A stretch of 64,000 nt of DNA from contig ADNK01002375.1 of the NCBI GenBank assembly GCA_000320545.1, positions 1-64,000 of the forward strand. Direction: 5' to 3'. Both the position numbers and the translations under genes were made by a program. Below the pieces are notes generated by a model. That model was not told the DNA's origin. It saw nothing but the letters and a program-made list of their open reading frames with translations, and made no database searches. Positions 12,181 to 23,850 of this stretch are shown in pieces (positions within the stretch are counted from its first letter, which is position 1; each line of letters begins with the position of its first letter). The stretch is from Bigelowiella natans CCMP2755. Lineage: Eukaryota; Cercozoa; Chlorarachniophyceae.

Positions 12181-13616
12181 TTAGATAAGATGAACCATTC
12201 CGCTTGAAAGAATATCTGAAAAGAAAAAGGATTTTTTAATGGAGCTACTTTTTTGACATAATTTCGATCTTATTACCTTTTATATGACCATAGCTCGCTA
12301 CGACAATATCACCTTCATTTATCTCTGCATCGCCGCTATATATCAAACATGCATCCACAATTAGACACTGATGATAATGCTTGTATATTTGACCTTTCTC
12401 CCAGGTTTACAGTCCCCACATTTGCTGTTGCTTTAAAGAAGACGTACTCATCCATGTTGGGTTTTACTTCTGCGTTTATCCGTGAACAGCAAAGACATTG
12501 CATGAATACTTAAATATGGGCAAGAAATTCTGCTAAATTTCATCCTCGTTGACAATGGAAGTAGTATCGTATTACCCATGTTTTTCTCTGTCAACGAATC
12601 ATAGTTATCTGGAATATGATGTAGAAATGATTTTCCAAAGTGCCTTTCACGAAGATCCAAATATCTGAAGAGGGTCAGCGTTAAGCAATTTTTTGGTTTA
12701 TAAAAGAAATGACTCACCCAGAGGCAAAATCTATCTCTGCCTTATTAAGAAGATTCTCCACATCATCACTCGAGAGGATGTCAATATCAAATTTTTGAAT
12801 CTGATTGCGTAAAAAAAATTATTTTCGTCAGTTCCATTCTGTTCAGGCGCAAGGTGTTTATCGGCTCATGACTGTATACCTTTCGCAAGCGTATGCGCAG
12901 ATAATCCTTTCGCATATAGTTGACACGATCGTATTCCATCTGTGTTGAGAGTAATATATTTTAGATTGATTTGAAGGACTGAATCCGCGCCAGATTTGTA
13001 CCTGGAGTATGCGAATTATTCCACCTGTGTGTTTTTCCTCGCTCAGTCTTTCAATATGAGCCTAGTTGAAAAGAAGTCAAATTTTTTCCTAACGTAAGTT
13101 CGCGCCTATGATAACATCATTGAGATCTTTGATTACCTTTTGCGTTTCCAATTCTTCCTCTACCCGCTTCATAACACGGGCCTCATACTTTAGAATTTCG
13201 GGAGCACCTGGGAAATGCGCTTCTATTTATTTTTCGATTTGATGGAGATAGGTAGACTAGAGAAAGATGAACAACTGAGATTTGGGTTGTTTTTGAGATG
13301 AAATACCCTTTTCGTTTAACCAGATCTTGCGAAGCTCATCCACAATGGTTTCCGATTCTTCCTCATCATCGTCTAGATAACATCACGCGTCAAAAAACCA
13401 ACAGACTCCCAAGAGAAAGTAGAGCGACATGCAAAAACACAACTAGAAATTCTTATGTATTGGATCACCACTCATGGACGACAGCAAGGCGTCGACATCG
13501 ACATCAAGCTTTTCATCGCTCTTCTCTGTCCCTCCCTTCTTTTTTTCTTGAGAAGAACTGGCTTGAAAGTCATCTATATCATCTAGATTCAGATCGAAAT
13601 CATCCCCCCCGCTCAT
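12181..13616 (-). CDS. SLD5: GINS complex subunit SLD5
   Basis: SLD5 is one of four GINS subunits and bridges MCM2-7 and Cdc45 in the replicative helicase. The start ATG at 13616 is followed by an Asp-rich N-terminus. The exons then give VDELRKIWLNEK (human ELIERLEQAWMNEK), GAPEILKYEARVMKRVEEEL, a helical exon MEYDRVNYMRKDYLRIRLRK (human MERIRYVLSSYLRCRLMKIE), YLDLRERHFGKSFLHHIPDN, then the C-terminal B domain with DEYVFFKA (human DSYVFLRV). It ends ILSSGMVHLI, against human LVASGAVQLI. About eight short exons keep the family's order and length, roughly 210-230 residues. It is transcribed away from the + gene at 14101, with 485 bases between the two starts. Confidence 0.93.
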
Positions 13617-14100
13617 GGTGTTGCTATGTATGGGTTAAAGAAGTGCGGGAAAAGCTGCACAGGAGGGTGGGGGAGGCCCGGATTAAGAATTTGCAGAGAG
13701 CTGTCGGGACTACCTAGCGGAAATCGGCCTACGTGTTCAGTCTGAGTCAAGGAATATTCTCTTCTTTACCGGACAATTCACCGACATCAGATTCTGCCGA
13801 CAATGCAATATACGTTCCCGCCAGATTCCAGATATATCTCGAGATATCCACCCGAGACTTCATCAAAAGCCTGTGTCGAGATTCCGCAGTTACATTTGTG
13901 ATTTTTTCATACATGCGGATTTCATCCTGCGACAATGAATAATGTGGCGTCTTTCTTCAGGACAAATCGGAGTTTAGCGAGTGTTGTTGGGGACCCTCTT
14001 GAACAATAATTTAAACGACGCACGACCTTGGGAGGCGACGTACGTCCGCCTATGTTCACTCTTAGAATATAGGATAAGGATACTCACCGCCGAGTAGGAG
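13617..14100. other. Divergent promoter region with an ambiguous short ORF
   Basis: Lies between the starts of SLD5 (-) and the gene at 14101 (+). A - strand frame at 13747-13935 and an overlapping + frame at 13733-13942 are both open for 60-70 codons. Neither has a clear upstream exon, so I leave both uncalled. Confidence 0.4.
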
Positions 14101-16371
14101 ATGGCTAACCCGAAGGACAAAATAGACATGGTGCCTTTGGAGGACAGCCGAATGCTTGTTGATGATTTTAGGATTAGGCACTCAGTTCATAACCCCGAAT
14201 TAAATAAGAAAAAGAGATTTCAATATAAAGAACATCAACATGACCCCGAAGCTTTCAACTGGGATGTAGATCATCCAACGAAGTCTCCCACGACTTCCCC
14301 AAAGAGCGGAGCTCTAAAATCCAGGAATTTACACACAACTTTTGAGCATCCCCTCTTATCAGACATTGACAAGATAATGGCAGAGATGGAGAAGAAGGGC
14401 ACCGTGAACGTAAAACCAAAAATATCAAGGAAAAAAAAGATAGAGAATGCACCTAACGCGCAAATGCGGAGCACCATAGAGAGTGTTGTAGGATCTCCTA
14501 AAAAGATGAAGAAAATACTACTGAATCTAAAAAACTCAACAAAGGAGGCCTGGGCAAAATTACAGCCTTGCAATGAAATTCCCAAAGTAAACATCGTTAA
14601 GGAGGAGTCTGCGCTACTAAAAGTGAAGGTTAAGAGTGAGAAAATGGCGCGCAAGGTAATGAACGAGAAGAGTTGGATTAGGACTGCTTTCGAGAAATTT
14701 GACAATCATAAGATCAATAGTCAACAATTTGCTCATGAGATTACATCGCGGGGTATACCGCTTACGCAAGATTTCTACGTTGCCTTAAAGGCGAAAAACG
14801 TAAAGTTCTCTCGCATGATACAAGCACTTGTGAAAGGAAGACCTCTATCTCAACGCATTTACATGCCTCAAGATTGCAAGAAGCCAGTTTCTCCCACCGC
14901 ATCGTCCTCTATAATTTCTCACAATCAAAAGTCTGATAAAGATTTGGAGGATTCACACAACATCATCTCTAATGACCCGAATTTCGTCCCATTTCAAGGA
15001 GTAAGGAGTAAAATAAAGGCAGGAGTATCTGATGCTAATGCTGATACGGCCACTGTCCCGAGCGTCGCTGCTGGGCTCTCTACGGATGAAAGGCATCCAT
15101 CCCATTCAGCACGAAGGCATTATTCCCCCGAAATTAAGCTCCCCAAGGAATCGAAGCGGATGGAAAGGAAGAAAAGGCTAGATCAAACATCTATATTGAC
15201 CAGCGACACCACGGAAAAAGCTCCACAGAATTCTTTGACCAACAAGAAACCAATCCTACAAATTCGTAAGAAAGTCGAAAATATGATTCGAGGCTTCATT
15301 CAGTGGAAACTATCTCCTGAGGAGTTTTCTCATCAGATTGAAGAGGTCGTTTTTTTTTTACTTGCGCAACATTTTCCTTCGCGAAAGTTGTTTGATACTG
15401 TTCATTATTACGGCCATTTAAACCAATCAATCTCTAAATTATAGTTATTTTTTAATCAGACTGGTCTAGATCTGTCGGATAAGCAGCGGGCGTACATCAA
15501 GAATTCCGCGCTGAATCCTGAGCGGAAATACCGAGAGGCAAGGATGGTCTTTGGTACGACGCTATCACCGAGGACGACTATGCCGAAATCTTCAGCCCCG
15601 CCACCTGTACGAGCTGGTTTAGCATCGAAGATCGGCGATTTCAACCATTTTAATATCACCACGGGCAAGGGCAGCACAAATGTCTCAAACGATTCACCTC
15701 TCTCTAAAACCATATCGCGTAAGAAGAAAAAGGCGATGCCGCTTGGGCCTGCAAGCCCTGGAGCACAAGGTCGCAGGAGATTCTCGTTCAATGCAGAGCT
15801 AAAGAGCAACTTTAAGATCGCAGAGTCGAAGCAGAAGCCTGAACCGACTGTCTCAGAGATGAGAAGTGGCAAGCGCAAATACTCCCGGTCTACCGAATAT
15901 CACCGTAGCAATTTATCGTCGAGTCTTGAACTTAAAAACTCAAGCACTGAGAACGATAAACATACTGTTTCTAGACCTGAAACTTCCAGAGCAATTTCTC
16001 AATGCACCTCTGCTCAAATGTCATCTCCAAAGCAAGAGAAAACCAAAATATCATTTTCTTCCAAACCGAAAGGTGTAGAATCATCTGAAATTTCTGCACC
16101 ATCCTCCCTCTCTAAAAGGAAAAGCACTACAAAGTTGGGAAAATTAGATACTCGGCTCCGCATAGACAAACCTGACGTACTGTCTCCCATGTCTGTCAGT
16201 AATAAGCCAAAGCTGAAGTCACCTTTCGGGATTAGTTCGGATGTCATTTCTCCTCGGAATGTCATCAAAGATAGCAGGCTTAGCCGCTATGAGAAACTGA
16301 AACAAGGGGGGACGCTAGGGAGATATTCAAAGGACAAGGCAGCGACCATCGTGGACAGAAAATCGCTGTGA
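14101..16371 (+). CDS. Basic two-exon protein with two EF-hand-like helical repeats
   Basis: The ATG at 14101 opens a 415-codon exon (14101-15345). A 114-base intron follows, ending TTTTTTAATCAG, and exon 2 runs 15460-16371; total about 719 residues. Two related helical units are visible. The first contains WIRTAFEKFDNHKINSQQFA (residues about 192-235). The second contains MIRGFIQWKLSPEEFSHQIE and continues across the intron into TGLDLSDKQRAYIKN (about 399-435). They resemble degenerate EF-hand pairs without a full calcium loop. The remainder is Lys/Ser/Pro-rich, with many SPT/TSPK-type sites, as in cytoskeletal or flagellar matrix proteins. Family not recognised; the gene itself is secure. 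Confidence 0.75.
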
Positions 16372-17149
16372 GAGAATAGCGTTGAAAATATTACTTGTAA
16401 TAACTTTTATTCGTCGGTAATTAGCAAATATGCAAAACGAAATATTAAAGTTCATTTAGCAATTATACTGATTTAATTTCTTTCTGAATTTCGGCTACAA
16501 TATCCCTAATATATGCTAGATATGTGGTTCTTGCTAGCTCGCTGTGAGAGCTATTTATCTAGCTATTGGTATCAAATTTAGCTAGCTAGGCATATTGTCT
16601 GGATGTCTTCAGATCTAGCTAGCTAGGTCTAGAGGTATGTTTATGTGAGATGAGAGCTAGAGGCCGATGGTAATCCCCGCTACTGCATAGTGCTTGCATG
16701 TTACAAATCTAGCTAGCTAGATTTGTAAGAATAATTTAGGGCGGCCAAACGTGTCTGCCATTAGTCCATATCTAGCTAGCTAGCTAGCTAGCTACATGCT
16801 AGCGTGAGCAAATCATCAAGTGGTGCGCGCATACGAAGCATGCTTTAGACATCGCGAGGGAGTGAGAGCATTCGACACATACAGCTCTAGAGCTAAGCGA
16901 TGAGCATCATCGTCCGTGTCTAAGCTTACAATGTCTATAGTGCTTTGCTAGCGTGATACCATAATCATACGACATGTGCTAGTGCCGTTCAGTAGCCATG
17001 TAGAGCTCTCAATGTGTAGCTATGTCAAGTCAATCCATGGATGTCGATCATGATATTACAGTTCCATCAATGTTAAAGCTTCGAAAAAGTCTTTTGCCAA
17101 AAGGAAATCCACCTAAAGGCAAGTGATATATATCTGAAAATGTCGAGCG

Positions 17150-17183
<34 letters not shown>

Positions 17184-17228
17184 TTGAACATTTCATTACA
17201 TCCGTCTCATAAATATATATACATATAC

Positions 17229-17264
<36 letters not shown>

Positions 17265-17473
17265 TATATCTGAAACTGTCAATACAAATGGGGGCGACGC
17301 TCTCCTGGAGGCTTTTGTCACGATTCATTTCTTTTGAGAAGCTTTTTCTTAATGGATTGCAAGAGACAACTACATTTATTCATAAACCTTTCAGCCTAAA
17401 CCTACTTTTGTAATTCTCTCAAAGAGTTTCTTACCCCAGAGTTTTTAGCTGTTCTGACATCGTCTCCTCTGCA
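16372..17473. repeat. CTAGCTAG-rich island with AT and GT microsatellites
   Basis: No gene seen. Runs of CTAGCTAG occur at about 16535-16625, 16709-16730 and 16769-16793. An (AT)n tract lies at 17155-17180 and a (GT)n tract at 17231-17262. Confidence 0.7.
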
Positions 17474-17601
17474 TCAGGTTGTAACGAAATTTGTTATGCG
17501 ATCAAGCACAAGATCAGAGAAGTCCAACCCCATATTAACATAAAGTTTGCTTACATCCGCAACTTCGATCTCGTGTGGCGGTCGGCAGAAACAAAAAGAA
17601 C
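17474..17601 (-). other. Exon-like reading frame, unassigned
   Basis: After a good acceptor (TTTTGTCAG at 17602-17610) the - frame reads PPHEIEVADVSKLYVNMGLD and about 20 more residues to a stop at 17474. It loosely recalls the VxVxDIKRVYSLFLD end of RuvB-like ATPases, but no AAA+ exons lie upstream. It may be an alternative last exon of the gene at 17691-18222. Confidence 0.2.
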
Positions 17602-17690
17602 CTGACAAAAACAGGCTACATCGTAAACGGCAGATTATATGAAAAACCATGCCGAGTCATCCCATATGTATGAGGTTTATTTATGCCATT

Positions 17691-18222
17691 TCGACAAGGC
17701 AGCCCTTTACTACCTCGGACTTTTCCTTTATCTGCATTAAAGAAAATAAAACCAACAGATATCAGAGCTCGTCACATGCTGCCATAGCCAAATGAGTCTT
17801 GCCTGGCTATCTCGCATAGCCGCTAATATCATACCGCTAGCAGGTTTCACCTAATACCAAAGGAAAAACGAAAGAAACTCAACGAATGCTGAGTCTTGAT
17901 GTTGACGAAAAAAGTGCTTGCAAGTCAAGACGTAAGACACCGAGGCCTTCTCATGTGGCTGTCTTTGCGACGAATGGTATTGGTGTTTAAGTGACACTAA
18001 AGAATCATTGGAGTGAATCTCGAAACAACAGAAATGTTAGCTCTTGAGGAAAATGGTTGATATCATACGAACGAGACATCAGAGAGAGCCGAAAAATCAA
18101 CGTTGCATACCCAGGTTTTGCACCATCCCCGTGCTTTGGGAAGCGACCTTGGAAACAACAAAAATACTCGAAGTATAAATATACATTTTTATATTTTTAT
18201 ATTGCACATAATACATGTCCAT
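17691..18222 (-). CDS. Small four- or five-exon gene, unrecognised
   Basis: The start ATG at 18222 gives MDMYYVQY. A phase-1 intron then joins an exon with AKPGYATLIFRLSLMSRSYD, an exon with KASVSYVLTCKHFFRQHQDS, an exon with MILAAMRDSQARLIWLWQH and a last exon IKEKSEVVKGCLVEMA ending in TAA at 17691. Junction phases agree. The protein is about 120 residues with no signal peptide or recognised motif. It is one of three compact - genes with gaps of 100-150 bases. Confidence 0.5.
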
Positions 18223-18364
18223 GTACACTGATATATGTACGGAAAATGGAATACTTCCTTCCATCTGCTATTAAGGTAATTCGTTGATGTAATATATGTT
18301 AATTGATATCATCCTTGGACTATCGACTATGCATGCGAGTGCAGAATTCTACGTTCGTGAACGT

Positions 18365-18976
18365 CTACTTTGGGAGGAAATCGCCGTTTTTTTTCTTAAA
18401 CGGAAACGCCAAATAGGAACGCCATGTAAAATTTTCGTCCATAAATTTCTCGATTTCTTTGTGGCTTCGGACTAAGCACATAGTTGAGCGCATATTCAGC
18501 TTGTTACAGAAATTGGAGATAAATAAAGTGACCTATGTTCCCCGCGCTGTTGCTATGATCCATACTTTTACGTTCACCCGAAGCTGCTACATCCAACTCT
18601 ATCATTCTCTCGAGCACCAGCTTCCTGAGATCTTCGATGAGCTGCTGAATTCGTGACGATGCTTGCGTTTCGGTCAGCATTGATCGAGCCTGGTAATCAT
18701 CATTGATGAGACGATAGAACTCTATACGTGTGCACCTAAAGGTCTTTGCTCTCCTTCCCTCCCTCCCTATCCCTAGCCCACTTTTTCCTATACGTGTAGT
18801 GTGACTTTGTTCAGCATTTCCGTTGTCAATCCGTTCCATGACATCATTTCCTTCCGCAAACCAACCTAAAGAACGAGAGAATGAATGATGCCTCAAGCAG
18901 CTATAGAGTTTGCTTTAACTGTTGTCAATCGTAATACGAGTCAAAATGTTATACTGTAATGTGTACATTAGGCTCA
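18365..18976 (-). CDS. Small coiled-coil protein, unrecognised
   Basis: The ATG at 18976 opens a short exon, and a phase-1 join leads to RWFAEGNDVMERIDNGNAEQ at about 18800-18860. The next exon is strongly helical, with SRIQQLIEDLRKLVLERMIE. The last exon reads HKEIEKFMDENFTWRSYLAF and ends GDFLPK at 18365. The product has about 117 residues and is probably a coiled-coil subunit of some complex; I cannot name it. Junction phases agree. A fusion with a neighbour is unlikely, because start and stop codons fall cleanly between genes. Confidence 0.5.
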
Positions 18977-19075
18977 TCCGAGACGACGACGAAACGAAAC
19001 CTAGCAGTTTTAGAATATTTATTGTTTAGTACAACAGGCCGAGCACTGTGGACATAAAGTACAATTTTTAATTAA

Positions 19076-19340
19076 TTATGCCTTGGTGGCTTCGATCCCA
19101 TGGGAAAGAAGGCCGATAACTTTCCTAACAAGAAATTCAAGCAAATGTAGGAGTTCATCAAGGCGATACTGCGGAAGTGGGCCCACACTCTGGACTACCG
19201 TTAAATAAATTCCAAAACAGCTGCCCGAAAGCTTCAATGGCCTTTCTAGAAACCTCTATCCTGTGAGGTGGATGCACGACATTTGCTCGATTTGTTCGTT
19301 TACGTTGAATCATGGTGTGCGGATGTCCCATCGTCATCGT

Positions 19341-19374
<34 letters not shown>

Positions 19375-19922
19375 TATTTTCTTTACATCTCTATGTGATA
19401 CCAAGAAGAACATGCCCATCGAACAACTCACAATGAAGGAATGTACAATAATTAACCGTTTGGGGTCCTTGAAGGCCTTCATGAGGGTGGTATCGGCGCT
19501 AAATAAGAACAACCTCTTCGCCACTATTATGTGCAATAGCTATAGAGGAAAGAAGCAAAAAGGCGGACGTTACAAAACGATTAGATCCCGCAACCCGCCA
19601 AACAGACAAAGGCATAGAGCGACCTTAGAATGGCGATCGAAACTGTTTTGCGTAGCAGTTGGAGGCCGCATAGATGCCTAAGTTCATAAGTGAAAATTTA
19701 GGATGATGTTCCACAGAACACCCAAAAGCGCTACGCAAGGATACGTCTGTGTCGTCTGGCATTTTTCAGAACGAAAGTTGTGTTTTAATTTCAAATGTAA
19801 CATCAGTTTCTTAGTGACCATCGCTGCAGCATTACGGAGATAGCACTTCTGGAGAGTATCTAACAGAAGCTCTTTTCCTCCTAAAATATATATCAGCATA
19901 GATTGGTATTGTTCTCTCTGTC

Positions 19923-19965
<43 letters not shown>

Positions 19966-20252
19966 CCCATACACATCCTTTGAATAATATTGATTATTCT
20001 ACATCTATAGCAACCCTGTGCAGTGAGTTTCGCGCCAGGCAAACAGTTTAAACACTGCAACTTAGCATTCTGTCTCGCATTGTCCCAATCGGGCACCATT
20101 CCCAGGATCATAAGTGAAGAGGAAGATGCAGTGGTATTCCCAGGACCGCCCATCATATTTGATAAAGTATTGGATGTAATCGACGGTGAGCGAACATTCA
20201 TGGCCTCCTCCTCCTCCTCCTCCTGCTGCTGCTGCTCATGATGTCTCGACAT
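19076..20252 (-). CDS. Multi-exon gene, possible membrane protein, unrecognised
   Basis: The ATG at 20252 (MSRHHEQQQQ) starts a Gln/Glu- and Ser-rich tail, followed by MILGMVPDWDNARQNAKLQC. Later exons give GKELLLDTLQKCYLRNAAAM (about 19820-19880), LLRKTVSIAILR, RLFLFSADTTLMKAFKDPKR and a hydrophobic IVHSFIVSCSMGMFFLV segment that may span a membrane. The last exon reads YRLDELLHLLEFLVRKVIGL and ends EATKA, with its stop at 19076-19078. Borders around an intronic (ATC)n at 19345-19374 and near 19220 are uncertain. It resembles small peroxisomal or ER membrane proteins in layout only; no family call is made. Confidence 0.45.
19345..19374. repeat. (ATC)n microsatellite
   Basis: An ATC repeat lies in an intron of the - gene. 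Read in frame it would give poly-Asp or poly-Met, which I treat as non-coding. Confidence 0.7.
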
Positions 20253-20312
20253 AACTAAATTGAATGGATATAAATAAATATGCGAGAATGATATGAGGTG
20301 GGCGTGAAGAGG

Positions 20313-23300
20313 CTAATGCGTTACAACGCAAGCGGTTCTTATTTTTGTCTCATTTCCACAGATTCTGTTATTACCTTTAGAGCAGAGGTAGAAGAACTCT
20401 TTGGCGTGTTGCGATGCTGACACGTTCACGACGAGAATTCCACCAAAGTCTCTGTTCACAACTTCGTGTGCACCCGCGATTACAGCAAAGACATGGTGCC
20501 ACGACCCCCCCTTTCCATCTTCACCGAGATCAAACTTGCTCTCCTCTCCGCTACCACGACTGTGTCGTCGAGACCGTCGTCGCTTACGTCCTATCCCCTT
20601 TCCTCCTCCTCCTCCTCCTCCTCCCCCTCCCCCTCCCCCTCCCAGAGACGAGAGGAACAGAACGAGCACGGGCTTGTAAGGGCTAGCTTTGATATTTAGC
20701 AGGAGATCCCCAAACACATCCTCGCACCGTAAATGGACAGACCGCCAGTTTCTCGAAGGTGCCTCATCTTCTTCCTGCAAGAGACACATCCTTGATTTCA
20801 GCCTGTTGCTCGTCTCTTTAGTTCGGAGGGATGGTGGAGGGAAGATGATGCTCGGTGCCTTCCTGTATTTCATATTCGGCTCATGGTTACTGCGACCCCC
20901 TTTTACGTTCCTGTGGTCTATCAGCCTTTCCCCATCTTCTGTCGTGGAGAGGTTTGGAGTTGTATAACGCATTCGGCCAGAGAACACAGACGAAATCCAC
21001 GGGACATCCTGCCTCTCGTATGGGAATGATCTTAATGGAACTTGACAAGGTGTCGCTACCTCACTTGCAGCATTGCTATTACCTCCATGAGAAATGGGGA
21101 GAAATACCTAATTATTATTGACGAAATGCGATAGGTTCGTTGGGGTGCCGAGGCGATAAGAAATAGGATAACGTGTGTAGTAACAACCCCGATCTCGTAG
21201 CTGTTGCAAAAGACAACGGGTTCATGACCGGTTCCATCAGTTTTTAAGGTGCCCCAAGCATTCGGGGATAAATTGTGACTTCCTGCATATACGAACAGCA
21301 GACTCCGCGTGTTTTTGCGCCTGAAAATATCACGAACATTAGAAACATGAAACAACATCTCAAAGTCAAACTATTCTGAGAATACACTCCCTCATCTTCG
21401 GTAAATGAGTGATGATGCATCTCGCATCCTACCATCCAAGATAGAGCTTTGCATGTGAGAACTTGCAGCTGGTTTGACCCTCCTTTGGCATGAAACGACA
21501 GAAAAACCCTTCTCTGGGAAACGATTTTTTTTTATACGTTTTTTCACTTAGTGTGGAGACGGAATAGCCCTTGTACCTGTAGAATTCGGGAAATGTAGCG
21601 AACATGACTCGTACAAAGAAAAATGATACTTCATCATCATCGCCATCATCAGTGAGACAGGCATCGTTCTAATCTTCTCACATTCCATTGAGGACGTCTC
21701 GATAGGATGGCCAAGCAATACTCAGCTGACACATCGCCGCTTTGTCGCACCAGCTCTTTGTGGCATGTGCGAAGCTCTTGAGAAAGGCCTTGCTTAGCAT
21801 GCCTAACGAACTTACCACCACATCCATCTCCACCTCACCATCCCTCAATTTTTGTCTTTGAACCAGACTGCACAAGCGCAAGAGGCCATATTCACAAACC
21901 GAGGATTGGTCTTTGCCTTGTTGCATTTCCTCAATTTCTTTTTTTGAAGTGCGCTCCGTTTGCTGGCTGCGGCGGTGGTTCTGATACTTCTCGTTGCGCT
22001 TTTTGTTGATATGCTGCTGTGTGAGGCGGCTATGGCGTCCTGGCACACTGCAAACAAGGAAGGCTCGAGTGTTGAAGTCATACCTTTTAAAGGTATCCTA
22101 TGCAGTGATAGTAAAGTTTAAAGAAGGTATAGTAAGTTTCTTGAACCATTGCAAACAAGAAGTTTCGAAATTCAAAATCTCAGATCAAAATCCCCCCCCC
22201 CCCTCATCGCATTGTTTTTTTTAACAATCAAATCGAAGAAAAAGGAGGACACGTGTCAAGCTATATGCAAGGGTGTTTTTCCAATAACCTTCCATCTCGC
22301 ACAAACCGCTTTGGCGCTGCGTTTTCGAGGGAGGTTGTTCTTCATACGGTTTTTCGCACGCTCAAAGTCTCCATTTTCCTCCAGGAGAGCGATGAAAGCC
22401 TTATTTCTCTCGCTGCTGGTGGTGGTGCCAGCTAGCAAAGCAATCTTTCTTTCCCAATCTTGGGGAATCATAGAGTCCGGTGCAAGTTTTGGGCCTTATT
22501 TTGCGCGAGAATATTAATGTTTGTATCGTGCGTATCAAATTGTCTACCTCCAGTTAGATCCGGAGCCTGATCATCGACATCCGAGAGCATCGCGCCAATG
22601 AAAGCCTCCAAGTGGGCTTGGAATTCAGCTGCAGCTGTTGGTGTTTCGGTTGGGCGGTCTTTGATGCCTCTTTTAGCATCTAATTCGTGCCGATAATCAG
22701 TTCTTAAAACAAATGTTCTCAGTATCTTGCCATCACGCCAAACACATGCCAACATGCCCACCTTGTCCCATGCGGCTGTTGGGATCCTTCCCTTTTATCG
22801 GAAAGTCTTGAACCCATACTTGCTAGAAATTGTAACAAGCTATGAGGTCCGGAGTGTCATACCCGCAAAGATAAGAAAATATATTCTATTGCCAAAGAAC
22901 CAATGGAAAAAACTATACCTGGGCACAGCTGTGCTGAACCAAATTTGCTGAGCTGATAACAACGCGGAGCCTGTCTGGCATCTCTAAGAGCATGAGTTTC
23001 GGATGAAAGCATGCCGTCATCGGTATATATGCAGGAAAGACTGGCCGTACAACCATTAAATCGGGCCACATCTAAGGATCAAAACCAAAGCAGCAGAACA
23101 ACTGTGAATTCTTCTGTGCCAATGCATGCTTGATCAATTTACACTTGAGAATAAATCACCGTCGGCCATGGCCGCCATACGCCTGGAATTTGCATCCCTC
23201 TTCCCTGGCGTGGATAGTCGGACACAATGGTGAGTGGAAATCCTTGGCGACCTGCGGCAGCAAAGGGCCCAATTGTAGCCTCCCCTCGCCATCCGAACGA

Positions 23301-23850
23301 AGTCAACAGGGCGTTTCTTATGTTGGAACACGCCATTAACTCTTTGAGCTGGACGCCCTCCTAATAGACGATAAGTTTCAAGCAGTAGATATTAGGATAA
23401 ACATAAGGATAGTACGGGTGTGTAGCTTGAATATGGGACCTCGTTCATGTGGATTCGATCTCCCCTGTACCAGACATCGTTAGAGCTTGATGAGAGAGAC
23501 GATGTGATGAAACAGTCGTGGCTCGGACGTTGCCTTTTCTTGCTGACACCCCAAGAAATTTCTAGCCATTCAACCGGAATAAACTCCTGCGTCAACAGGT
23601 CCTTGTGGCCTGGAGTGGCGAAAGCAGTTTGCGAATTGTTGCTAATTGATATTGCAAGGGTAGTACTTACATTCAATTGCAATCTTGTCGCCGTTATGTA
23701 AAATATAGGATTGTCCTTTCTCAAGAAACACAATCCTGCAGTTGCTCCGCGCCAGTATCGCTGTTGGGTTTGTACCTCTGCGAACGACACAATTCAAGTC
23801 ATGTTTATGACAAACTCAGTGATGCACAGGACAAAGATTGCATTTTCAAT
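20313..23850 (-). CDS. TDP1: Tyrosyl-DNA phosphodiesterase with N-terminal FHA domain
   Basis: TDP1 hydrolyses the 3' phosphotyrosyl bond left by stalled topoisomerase I. It needs two HxK motifs, and both are visible. The first is CFHPKLMLLEMPDRLRVVIS with SSANLVQHSCAQ, about 22920-23010. The second is SHAKLYLG near 21435-21460, joined in phase to AG-SHNLSPNAWG and NSYEIG at 21197-21331, the TSANLSKAAWG...RSYELG block of human TDP1. Between them, VVVSSLG and WPSYRDV (about 21700-21830) match SSVGSLG...YPSVENV. After them, ERQDVPWISSVF matches the DRPW stretch. The upstream exon at 23675-23780 carries an FHA-type core, TNPTAILARSN then YILHNGDKIAIE. The C-terminus is long, Gly-rich and Lys/Arg-rich (to 20313), and its end is less certain. 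The first exon is not fixed. Confidence 0.85.

Noticed and set aside
13298-13717. 139-codon + frame
   Set aside because: It overlaps SLD5 exons 1 and 2 on the other strand; the SLD5 match is much stronger.
13747-13935. Short - frame between SLD5 and the next gene
   Set aside because: No upstream ATG or exon. The overlapping + frame is equally open.
15456-15878. 140-codon - frame
   Set aside because: It is the shadow of exon 2 of the + gene at 14101-16371.
20401-20699. Pro- or Ser-rich + frames
   Set aside because: They are the complement of the Gly-rich tail of the TDP1 gene.
23392-23790. 132-codon - frame read as one exon
   Set aside because: The first part is better read in another frame as an FHA core ending at a donor near 23675.
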